From Rhodovulum sp. ES.010 (GTDB lineage Bacteria; Pseudomonadota; Alphaproteobacteria; Rhodobacterales; Rhodobacteraceae): a stretch of 64,000 bases of DNA. The notes beneath the pieces are model-generated. The model was given only the letters and a program-made list of their open reading frames with translations, had not been told where the DNA came from and searched no databases. Position 1 is the first letter of the stretch. Every line of letters begins with the position of its first letter. Positions 27,946-36,034 of this stretch are shown here, one piece after another. The stretch spans positions 10,001-74,000 of the forward strand of contig NZ_FSRS01000001.1 of NCBI RefSeq assembly GCF_900142935.1, in the 5' to 3' direction. A program made the position numbers and the translations under genes.

Positions 27946-28301
27946 CGCACGGGGAACCGAAGCCACTTGGCAAAGCGGCCCTTCAAATGCCGGCCAACGG
28001 AGGAACACAGGGTTCGCCGACGATCTGGCGCTTGTTCTCGATGGCGGCGCGGCAAGTCGCCGTAGCTCCGGACTTCTGGCCAAGGGTTCGGACCGGGCAA
28101 AAACAGAGCATTTTGATCGGGATAGCGCCTCGAAAACGCGGAAAGCACAAACGAAGTACGAATTGCGAAGCGCGGTCGCGGGCGACGGACCCGCACGACT
28201 TATGTGCTCGCACACATCACGGCTATTGACGCTTCTTGAGGGGCGCCTTATGTGTGATTCATTACATCACGCAAATGGACGCCACGACAGGAGCCCCACA
28301 G

Positions 28302-29099
28302 ATGGACACAACGCACCTCGCCCAAGACTACCTTCGTTTCCTCGAGACTGCCGGTCAGGCCTCTTTGGAGAGCGAACTGGAATCGCCTTCGAAACTCTTG
28401 ATTGCCGCGGACACGCACCGCGGTAAGAGGATCGAGATCGCTTACGCACCCTTCGACTTCATCAACGGGAACGCTCGTATCGTGATCGTAGGAATCACAC
28501 CCGGGCGCCAGCAAATGCGGAATGCGATCCAGGAGTGCCGGCGTCAATTGCGCGCCGGTTGCGCAACGGCCGCGGCCCTCGAAGCTGCCAAGACCCATGC
28601 CAGTTTCTCCGGTCCGATGCGGCAAAATCTCGTCGATATGCTCGATGCAATCGGTGTGGCGCGTCTTCTTGGATTGGCGAGCACGGCGTCGCTTTGGGCA
28701 GGGGACGCGAACCTCGTGCATTTCACATCGGCCCTGCGCTACCCCGTGTTTGTTGACGGCGCGAATTATTCCGGAACGCCGGCGATGACCGGTGTCCCGA
28801 TGCTGAGGGACCTTCTCGAGACCGCGCTGGTAGAGGAAATGCGGACCCTGCCCGATGCGCTATGGGTCCCGCTCGGGCCGAAAGTTGGGGAGGCGCTCAC
28901 GGTGATGGCTGAAAAGACCGGCGTTCCCCGAGAACAGATACTCGATGGGCTCCCGCATCCAAGCGGCGCCAGTGCGGAGAGGGTGGCCTATTTCCTTGGT
29001 CGCAAACCCCGCGCACTCCTGTCCGCCAAGACCAATGCCGATCGTCTGGATGCGGCAAAGTCCGACCTCACGGCCAAGATGAAAAAGCTGGGAGCCTAA
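28302..29099 (+). CDS. Uracil-DNA-glycosylase-fold protein
   Basis: A 265-residue protein. IVIVGITPGRQQM (61-73) matches the first active-site loop of the UDG superfamily (GxxPG) and LDGLPHPSGASAERVAYF near the C-terminus matches the HPS(G) loop. The loop lacks the catalytic Asp of the uracil-specific enzymes, so the base or substrate is unknown. The start at 28302 follows a CAGGAG site. It is first of a tight three-gene unit with the unknown 340-residue protein and an Xre regulator; UDG-fold proteins recur in defence islands. Confidence 0.72.
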   Translation: MDTTHLAQDYLRFLETAGQASLESELESPSKLLIAADTHRGKRIEIAYAPFDFINGNARIVIVGITPGRQQMRNAIQECRRQLRAGCATAAALEAAKTHASFSGPMRQNLVDMLDAIGVARLLGLASTASLWAGDANLVHFTSALRYPVFVDGANYSGTPAMTGVPMLRDLLETALVEEMRTLPDALWVPLGPKVGEALTVMAEKTGVPREQILDGLPHPSGASAERVAYFLGRKPRALLSAKTNADRLDAAKSDLTAKMKKLGA

Positions 29100-29101
29100 T
29101 C

Positions 29102-30124
29102 ATGGATGAGGTGAAGCCACGTGACATGGATGCTGATCAACGCCATGACGAGTTTACACGTACTTATGGCAACGACGGCGACCCGGCCGTCACTCTTGTC
29201 GAGCTGGTAAGGGCCGCCGGGGACTTCCTGACCATGATCGTCCGACCCGAAGATGCCGCTGACGGCATGCATCGGATCATTGGTACAATGGCTGGAGGCG
29301 GCGAGGACTGGCGTGAAGCGTTGGCGGACAATGAGTCTGGCGCTTTCAGTGAATGGCCGTTCGGTTCGATGCTTCACAATCTGAGTGCCTATAGCCGCTA
29401 CGGGATCGACCTTGGGTCCGAGGAAGAGGGCGACGAAACCGAGCCTGAGGACCGTTTAAGAGAAATGGTCGAGGCGGCGGAACGTTTCCTTGCTCTCTGC
29501 CCCCTAGATGCCTGGCTCGGGAAAGAACGAACCCCCGACCTGGAGAATACCATCTCGATGGCAAGGGCGCGGTGGGCGCTCGATCATGACCGGCCTGTTG
29601 AACCGGAGGGACTCGCCCTCCTTGGTGGCGTCAGTCAGGGGCGGATGCGGAACATGGTGACCGGCCGCGATCCGGAAATGCACCGGGAAAATGGACTAAT
29701 ACCAGCCCATGAAGCGCTGGCGTGGCTTGAGGGGCGGGACAACTATTTTCCGTCAATCTGGCGAACGAAACGGCTATCCCTGAGCAGGGAGGAGCCGGGT
29801 CATGGAGACGCAGACATGCGCTTCTTCTTCATCCCCGAAGCACGGGATGGCTCCGTGTTCCATCCCGAGCTTCGGAGGCGCAACGGATTCACGATTGGTC
29901 TCAAAGGCGAGGAAGAAAGACTCGAGAACTTTGAGGATGCTCTCGAGCGCTTGCAAGGAATGCATGTTCCAAGCTGGCGCAGGCCGGCTCCGTCCAGTCG
30001 CGGCGGGTGGGGTATTGTGCAAGGCGTGTCGTGGATCCGCATGAGCCAACAGGAACTCGGACGCCGTGCGCGCTCGGAGAAGGTGAAGATGCATGAAAAC
30101 GTAAAGGACCAAGCAGATGAGTGA
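29102..30124 (+). CDS. Unknown protein of the UDG-Xre unit
   Basis: A 340-residue acidic, soluble protein starting two bases after the UDG-fold stop and overlapping the Xre start by eight bases. FLALCPLDAWLG, VEPEGLALLGGVSQGRMRNMVTGRDPEMHRENGLIPAHEALAWLEGR suggest a HTH-like DNA-binding segment near 200-240. No enzyme motif is seen. It is a candidate effector or sensor for the unit. Confidence 0.65.
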   Translation: MDEVKPRDMDADQRHDEFTRTYGNDGDPAVTLVELVRAAGDFLTMIVRPEDAADGMHRIIGTMAGGGEDWREALADNESGAFSEWPFGSMLHNLSAYSRYGIDLGSEEEGDETEPEDRLREMVEAAERFLALCPLDAWLGKERTPDLENTISMARARWALDHDRPVEPEGLALLGGVSQGRMRNMVTGRDPEMHRENGLIPAHEALAWLEGRDNYFPSIWRTKRLSLSREEPGHGDADMRFFFIPEARDGSVFHPELRRRNGFTIGLKGEEERLENFEDALERLQGMHVPSWRRPAPSSRGGWGIVQGVSWIRMSQQELGRRARSEKVKMHENVKDQADE

Positions 30125-30425
30125 AGCGGACAGCCCCACAGCAGATTTCCTGTCCGAGGCAATCTCGACATCAGGACGTACACAGCGCGAGATCGCCCAT
30201 CGGTCCGGCTTTACGCGAGCCAACGTGATCTCCATGATGAAGCATGGTGAGATGAAAGTGCCGATTGAGCGTATTCCGGATTTGGCGGACGCTTGTGGCG
30301 TTGACCCCAAGGAGTTCGCGCGGGTTGCGATTGCCGAATACCATCCCGAGATCATGAATATACTGCGTCACATCTTCGGGGTGGATCTCGGGAATGACAA
30401 TAAATCCCTGGAGCGATCTCGATGA
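30117..30425 (+). CDS. Xre-family HTH regulator
   Basis: A 102-residue protein with a standard HTH_3 fold: FLSEAISTSGRTQREIAHRSGFTRANVISMMKHGEMKVPIERIPDLADACGVDPKEFARVAI. Overlapping start with the gene before it shows coupled expression. It probably represses its own three-gene operon. Confidence 0.88.
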   Translation: MSEADSPTADFLSEAISTSGRTQREIAHRSGFTRANVISMMKHGEMKVPIERIPDLADACGVDPKEFARVAIAEYHPEIMNILRHIFGVDLGNDNKSLERSR

Positions 30426-30831
30426 TTGAAATGGCCGTGATCAACGTACTGCTCGGAACTTTGCCAGATCGTCCGAGCGGTAGAACAGCGAACTTGGGTC
30501 TCTAAAAAATCCGCTCGCCGCAATCGGACCGAGAGTCTGCTCTCGTGGGCTTGGCAAAAGCCTGCTGGGTCCGGTTTCTGCGCATTGCGGCCGTCCGTGC
30601 CAAGCGCAGCATTCAGTATTTTGGCCCTTTCCGACGTCGGATGCCGCGCGGCGTTACCGCGAACCGTGCGCATTCGAGCGGCACGGACGGCCCGGAGTTC
30701 CACCTGGTCAGGCCGTAGTCGTCGTGACCGGCCGCCGTACTGAGAGGTTTTCCGGCCAGCTTCGTTGCGGGCTTGCCCGGCATTCCGGGCAGTCCTACGG
30801 ATGGGCAGCGGATCCGAGGGGGAGGACACCG
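30426..30831. other. Intergenic, no gene supported
   Basis: About 400 bases between the Xre gene and the next gene. Codon use in the open frames is poor. A strong GGGGGAGGA ribosome site near 30818-30826 serves the downstream GTG start. Confidence 0.4.
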
Positions 30832-32187
30832 GTGAAACAGGGGCACGATCTCGGCGGGATCATCGATTTCGCCCATCGCGACGAGGCCTGGGCCGAACGG
30901 CTGGCCGGGGTGGTGGACGAGCATTTCCTGCCAGCGCTGGAAGAGTTCGATCTCGATTTCGAGGACCTGGCCGACATCCTTGGAAACCAGGCGCCCTGGA
31001 CCCTCTGGGGCTGCGCCTTCGAGGATTTCCTGTCCCGCCGCTGGCCGCCCGACGGGCAGAACATCGTCGAGACCTACCTCAAGCGGCGGGGCTGGACGGA
31101 GAAAGTGCTGAACCGCGCCTATATCGAGGGCCTGCGCGACGCCCATGTCAGCCTGCACGAGGTGACCGCGGTGGTCCCCGGCACCAGCATGGTGCTGCGC
31201 GATCTGCTGACCGGGGCGGACCCCGTGACCGTGCGGGAAAAGAGCGCGACGCGGTCATTGAAGCAGTGGGACCGGGTCGCCGTCCGCGTGGTGCCGGTCC
31301 GCGATCGTCACGTGATCTCTGGAGGCCTGTTGCCCTTTTCGGCGGATGCGGTGGAGCTTCTGTTCGACGGGCTGCGGGATGCGCTGCGGCTTCGCAAGAT
31401 GGAAACCCCGCGGCTGAGCGTGGAGCAACTCCGGTCCTCGGCGCCGCTCTTCAGCAGCGCTTGGCTCTTCACCCATCTGCCCCGCCTGCTCGACCCGCAG
31501 ATGCCGCACCTGACCAACACCGACGGCGAGGATCTGGTGTTCCACGAGCTCCGCTTCCCCTTCGCGGCGGGCGTGGTGCAGGGCCAGGTTGCGACGGTGC
31601 TGGACCGGCAGGCGGAGCTTTCGTCCGACGGTCCGAAATCCTGGAGCTGGCTGACCCCGGCGAAAGGTGTTTCGAAATCCAAGGGCACGGGTCCGGGACT
31701 GGCCCTCGGAACATCCTCGGACGGCGGCACGGTGCTCGGAGCGCTGCACCTGAAAGGCAAGGCGCTGATCCTGGAAGTGAATTCCAAGGAGCGTGCGGCC
31801 CGCGGTTCGGTCCTGATCACGGCGGCCCTGGGCGATCTCCTGCGTCCCCCGCTGACCACGATCCAGACGGTAGACCAGGCGATGCGCGACCGCGATGCCC
31901 CAGGAGGGCCGCCGGAGGGGGCGGACGAGATCCCGCCCGAGATTGCCCGACAGATCATGCAGGAGCACCTCGACCGGCACTACCGCGAAACGCTGGACCA
32001 GCCGATCCCCGCGCTCGGCGACAAGACCCCGCGCGAGGCCGTCCGGAGCGCCGCGGGGCGAAAGAAGGTCATGGAATGGCTGAAATACCTCGAGAACCGC
32101 AGCGCGAAGGCCGAGGGCACGCCAATGGCCGAATACGACTTCCGCTGGATGTGGGAGGAACTGGGCGTGCTGGAGGAAAGGGGTTAG
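30832..32187 (+). CDS. Unknown protein with MbcA/ParS-like C-terminal motif
   Basis: A 451-residue protein. The GTG at 30832 is preferred over the upstream open frame because it has a strong GGGGGAGGA site six bases away. The body has no recognised domain (AWAERLAGVVDEHFLPALEEFDLDFEDLADILG..). The C-terminal IPALGDKTPREAVRSAAGRKKVMEWLKYLE follows the P-x-L-x-G-x-T-P-R-E-A pattern seen in Xre/MbcA/ParS antitoxin-type and related proteins. Function unknown. Confidence 0.65.
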   Translation: MKQGHDLGGIIDFAHRDEAWAERLAGVVDEHFLPALEEFDLDFEDLADILGNQAPWTLWGCAFEDFLSRRWPPDGQNIVETYLKRRGWTEKVLNRAYIEGLRDAHVSLHEVTAVVPGTSMVLRDLLTGADPVTVREKSATRSLKQWDRVAVRVVPVRDRHVISGGLLPFSADAVELLFDGLRDALRLRKMETPRLSVEQLRSSAPLFSSAWLFTHLPRLLDPQMPHLTNTDGEDLVFHELRFPFAAGVVQGQVATVLDRQAELSSDGPKSWSWLTPAKGVSKSKGTGPGLALGTSSDGGTVLGALHLKGKALILEVNSKERAARGSVLITAALGDLLRPPLTTIQTVDQAMRDRDAPGGPPEGADEIPPEIARQIMQEHLDRHYRETLDQPIPALGDKTPREAVRSAAGRKKVMEWLKYLENRSAKAEGTPMAEYDFRWMWEELGVLEERG

Positions 32188-32215
32188 GATGCAGGCAGTT
32201 CGCGGCGTCGAGGAC

Positions 32216-32382
32216 GGCCGAGGCTGTGTGAAAACTCGGTCAAGCATGGCCGGAGCCGGAACGAAGTTCTCTTGAAGACGCCTCCGCGAGAAGTATTTCT
32301 ATTGTCGGGCCGCCAAGAGCCCTCGCGGAGGAAGTAACTCCCCGCAGATTCCGGAAATCTGAGTTTTCACACAGTCTCGGCC
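32216..32382. mobile_element. MITE-like element with IS1182-type ends
   Basis: GAGGCTGTGTGAAAACTC at 32220-32237 is repeated inverted, with one mismatch, at 32361-32378. A palindromic GGCC lies directly outside each end (32216-32219, 32379-32382), as a 4-base target duplication. The 123-base centre has no open frame. The ends resemble those of IS1182-family elements, so it is probably a non-autonomous derivative moved by a related transposase. Confidence 0.7.
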
Positions 32383-32738
32383 CTTTCCCGACATTCGTCG
32401 ACCGAATTGGCACCACGGTGCAGCGTCATCGAACCGGTCAATCGCCGCGCGTGCGAGAAAGACGATCTGGTGCAGGTGCGCCGGGCTCTCTTTACGTTCA
32501 GCCTTCCTCGCTCATCGGCAGACGGAACGCCAGATCAGCCGAATTCATCGTCTGTGGAACGATTGCGTACGTAACCGGTGTGCGCCCAGGTGCGCGCAAG
32601 ACTTGACCGTCGGACGGAACCTGACAATCCTGCAATCGGATTCGGCGGACGTTGAACCAGGGGCGTCCGTGCACGAGAGAATTTGGAACAGACCGAGAAA
32701 CGATTATGCGGTCGCGGACTCGGATTTTGGGGGCAAGC
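32383..32738. other. Intergenic, no gene seen
   Basis: About 355 bases between the MITE and the periplasmic protein gene. Probably includes the promoter of the latter. Confidence 0.35.
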
Positions 32739-34451
32739 ATGCGGAATTTTCATTACGCCTTGATTATCATTATGACTATCGGGATGACGTCGCCCGGCGC
32801 GTCGGCCGAGGAATCCGCCGCCAATGCGCTTTTTGTTCAGGCCATTCGTCTTTATGCCGACTTGCCCGAAGACCCTGCCGAGCGCCTGGCCCAGTTGAAT
32901 GACATTAAATCGGCATTCACGACAATCGTCGAAGACTATCCGGCTTCCGATGTGGCTGTCAGGATCGTGCTGGACGAAAAGCTTGGCGCCTATACGCCGT
33001 CGGAACTCGACCGCGAGATTGCGGCCATCACCCTCGATCTGGAGCAGGATGCGCTTGCCGAGGAATGCCCGATCCGGCCGACGCAACCCTGCCTGAGCGC
33101 GATGATCGAAAACTCTCCCATGGGGAGAACGGCGCTTCTCGCGGAATTCGCAATGAAAGGTGACTACGAGGAGCTTCTTGCAGGGCTTTACGCGGCGCTT
33201 TTCGGGGATAGCTTCGACATCGACAATCGCCTGACCAAGGATCACGCGGCGTTCCTTGTCGATGTCGGGCTGACGGGATTTGCGACTGGCGATCATGCGC
33301 GTGCTGCGGCGGTCATCAGGGCGATTGCGGATCAGTCCCCGTTTTTCGATGTGCCGGAGGGGAGCGACGTGTCGGCGCTGGCGGCGGCCCTTGTCGAGGA
33401 AGGCACAAAACGGCTGTTCCGGGACGACATCAGCGATGCCCTGAGGGACCGGGTTCAGCGCGTGGCGGCAGAGGATGCGGCGCGCACGGGGTCCGTTTCG
33501 TCCGAGTTCGTGAGTGTGATTTTGGACGAGGGCATGGACATGGCGGAAATCGACTCCCGCATGGAAGAGCTTTGGCCGAAACTCGACGACAAGGGATTCC
33601 AGCCGGACGTCAGCCCGGACAGGATCCTTGATATCATCCTGCGATCCGAGGACGCAGATACCTATCTGGAAAGCTTTTTCGAAAGCGGACAGATCGAGGA
33701 TCTCGACGATCCTTCCCGTTTCGAGCCGGATGTACTGTGGCGCATCTACGAGGTGATCGCCGCTGCGCAGGACACATCCAGTCCCCGCAGGACACGCTCT
33801 CTTTGGCTCAGCGCCACACATGGAAACGCCGCGCGAGCAAAGGCAGCCATCGCGCAAGAGGCGGACCGGTCGTACAGCATCGTCGGCTGGGACAGTGCCG
33901 GAAAAGCCGCCTTCATCCTTGGGTCCGAGGGCGAGCGGCAGACTCTGGACGAACTTCTGCGGATATCGGATTTCGGCAGCGACTCCGAGAACGCCGCCGC
34001 CGAGGCAATGACGATCAGGCTGTTCAACCTTGGAGCGGCGATCGCTGGAGACGCAGAAGCCCTTGACGCCCTGGCCCAGGGATCGGGCTATCGCGAACTG
34101 GCGGAAATTCTGGAAGGGATTGGCCCGAGGAAGGTCGTGAGCCTGCTTTTCGACACCTACTATCGGGATTTCGATTTGCGTGCCGAGGCTGTTCCTCAGT
34201 GGCTGCTTGACCGGGCGCGTCGGTTCGCTTTTGTCGAGAACGTGACGGCGCAGGGCCTGGATGCCCGTGACATCGCCCGGCAGATCCCGAAGGGGGATGC
34301 GGAACTTGCCTACGCTGTCCCGTCTTCCGTCGAAATGCAGACGCGTATCGCGCTCGCCGGCGAACTCGACGCAGGATCCGCCGAGTTCGAGGCTCTCTAC
34401 GGGATTTTCGACGATGCGGTTCTGTCCAACACGGCAGCCACGGAGCGTTGA
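32739..34451 (+). CDS. Large secreted/periplasmic protein of unknown function
   Basis: About 570 residues from MRNFHYALIIIMTIGM; the signal peptide likely ends at SPGASA-EES. An alternative start lies at 32706. The mature part is acidic and helical, with repeat-like patches such as AALFGDSFDIDNRLTKDHAAFLVDVGLTGFATGDHARAAAVI, suggesting TPR-like helical repeats. One Cys pair (CPIRPTQPC) could form a disulfide. No enzyme motif seen. Confidence 0.7.
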   Translation: MRNFHYALIIIMTIGMTSPGASAEESAANALFVQAIRLYADLPEDPAERLAQLNDIKSAFTTIVEDYPASDVAVRIVLDEKLGAYTPSELDREIAAITLDLEQDALAEECPIRPTQPCLSAMIENSPMGRTALLAEFAMKGDYEELLAGLYAALFGDSFDIDNRLTKDHAAFLVDVGLTGFATGDHARAAAVIRAIADQSPFFDVPEGSDVSALAAALVEEGTKRLFRDDISDALRDRVQRVAAEDAARTGSVSSEFVSVILDEGMDMAEIDSRMEELWPKLDDKGFQPDVSPDRILDIILRSEDADTYLESFFESGQIEDLDDPSRFEPDVLWRIYEVIAAAQDTSSPRRTRSLWLSATHGNAARAKAAIAQEADRSYSIVGWDSAGKAAFILGSEGERQTLDELLRISDFGSDSENAAAEAMTIRLFNLGAAIAGDAEALDALAQGSGYRELAEILEGIGPRKVVSLLFDTYYRDFDLRAEAVPQWLLDRARRFAFVENVTAQGLDARDIARQIPKGDAELAYAVPSSVEMQTRIALAGELDAGSAEFEALYGIFDDAVLSNTAATER

Positions 34452-34466
34452 CGGCCCACTCCTGCC

Positions 34467-34610
34467 ATTGACATCGCCTCGCTCCGCCGCGGCGCGGCCC
34501 GTCATTCCAGCCATTCGCTGCGCCTGCGAAATCACGCAGCCGGCACACCGCACATATCGGGGCATTTCGAGTACCTGACACAAACCATCAGATGTCGCAG
34601 GCCAGCCCGA
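34467..34610 (+). repeat. Dispersed intergenic repeat, copy B
   Basis: Similar to 27809-27945 over most of its length, ending in the same AACCATCAGATGTCGCA..CCAGCCC block. It follows directly on the stop of the periplasmic protein gene. Confidence 0.6.
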
Positions 34611-34734
34611 ACGCCACATTCGCTGCAAATAAAACTTGGTCACGGACGGCCGCCGGAAAAGGCAGTGAGCTGCCTAAGCCAGCCTTGCGTCCTGTGTGCC
34701 ACGACATGGCAAGCGCGTCGTCGTCTCGATCGCC

Positions 34735-34977
34735 TTACGCCTGACGATCAGGCGCGCCTCTCTTTGAACTGATTTCGCACAGAACGCCAAGGGCTAACCC
34801 CATGAAGGCGACGGTAAGTGCGCCGCCGACATTTTCATGAAGGTACTTGGACTGGGCAATCATCTGCTCGGGATACTTGAAGGCGATGAAGCCTTGGTAG
34901 AGCGAGAAGACGGCGCCGATGAAGCCAAACCAAAAGAAGATTTGGGCGAAGATGCGCCCGATGCGGGTGAAATTCAT
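34735..34977 (-). CDS. Small membrane protein
   Basis: An 80-residue protein with two hydrophobic segments (IFFWFGFIGAVFSLYQGFIAF and GGALTVAFMGLALGVLCEI). Likely an inner-membrane protein. No family recognised. Confidence 0.6.
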   Translation of the reverse strand: MNFTRIGRIFAQIFFWFGFIGAVFSLYQGFIAFKYPEQMIAQSKYLHENVGGALTVAFMGLALGVLCEISSKRGAPDRQA

Positions 34978-35257
34978 AGCGCCGAAGACTCCGAAATACC
35001 TTTACAACCGCCACCATGGCGTGCGCAGGCGCGATGATCAAGCATCAGGCCGGTCTGCCGGCGGCTCAAGACGGATGCATCGGCTTTCCAAAGCGCCACG
35101 TCCGCAATCTGCGCATTGCGCCCGTTCGGACGAGGCGCGGCGTCCATCGACATGGGCCCCGCGGTTGGCCACGCCGCCTCGCCGGTCTCCCGTGCTACAA
35201 TGGGTCACCAACGTCGGGTTGGTGTCGTGGTGGGCGAGGCGGATGGGAGGAACTGCC

Positions 35258-35890
35258 ATGCCCACCGCCAACTTGCCTGCCATTCGTGCCTGCCGCCCCG
35301 CCTGGAACAAGGGCCGCGTGGTCGGCCAGAAACGCCCGCTGATGCCAAAACATGTCTGGGCCATTCGCGTGCGCCTCGACATCGCCGGGAACCACCGCGA
35401 CCTCGCCCTGTTCAACCTGGCCATCGACAGCAAGCTTCGGGGCTGCGACCTGGTGAAACTCAAGGTTGCGGATGTCTACGCGGCCGGCCAGGTCAAGGAA
35501 CGCGCCTCGATCATCCAGAGCAAGACGCAGCGCCCGGTCAGGTTCGAGATCACCGAAGGCACGCGCAGGTCGCTCGCGCGCTGGATGGAGGAGCCCCTGA
35601 TGATCGGCTCGGAATACCTTTGGCCGGGGCGGTTCCACGAACGCCTTCACATCTCGACCCGCCAATACGCCCGGCTCGTGCGGGAGTGGGTGCGTTCCAT
35701 CGGCCTGGACCCGACCTCCTACGGCACACATTCCATGCGCCGGACGAAGGTCGCCCAGATCTACCGGAAGACGGGCAACCTGAGGGCCGTGCAGTTGTTG
35801 CTCGGGCACACCAAGATGGACAGCACCGTCCGATACCTCGGCGTCGAACTGGAAGATGCTCTGGCGATCTCGGAGAGCGTTGAGATATGA
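35258..35890 (+). CDS. Short tyrosine recombinase
   Basis: A 210-residue protein from MPTANLPAIRA, with a GGGAGG site upstream. The catalytic domain is nearly all there is: Arg in SKLRGCDLVKLK, His-x-x-Arg in HSMRRTKVAQI, His in LLLGHTKMDSTVRY and Tyr in VRYLGVE. The N-terminal core-binding domain of XerC/D is missing, but short integrases of this kind (about 200 residues) are common in alphaproteobacterial islands. It is convergent with the PRTase-NADAR gene and may be linked to its mobility. Confidence 0.82.
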   Translation: MPTANLPAIRACRPAWNKGRVVGQKRPLMPKHVWAIRVRLDIAGNHRDLALFNLAIDSKLRGCDLVKLKVADVYAAGQVKERASIIQSKTQRPVRFEITEGTRRSLARWMEEPLMIGSEYLWPGRFHERLHISTRQYARLVREWVRSIGLDPTSYGTHSMRRTKVAQIYRKTGNLRAVQLLLGHTKMDSTVRYLGVELEDALAISESVEI

Positions 35891-36034
35891 AGACGACGGG
35901 CCGCCTTCACAGGCGGCCCAGAACCGACCTTCGTGCCTGACGCAGCCAAGGTCTGCAAGCAGACCAATTCACGCAATGTGGGCTACGCAACCATCAATTG
36001 GTACTTGTCAGCCAGGTCCGGACGAGATTTGCGA

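Noticed and set aside
30765..32231. Alternative plus-strand frame of 488 codons over the 451-residue protein
   Set aside because: Ala/Arg/Gly-rich shadow. The chosen frame has a strong ribosome site at its GTG and normal codon use.
32216..32382. Rho-independent terminator for the gene ending at 32187
   Set aside because: The inverted repeats are 123 bases apart and flanked by a GGCC duplication, which fits a transposable element better than a terminator.
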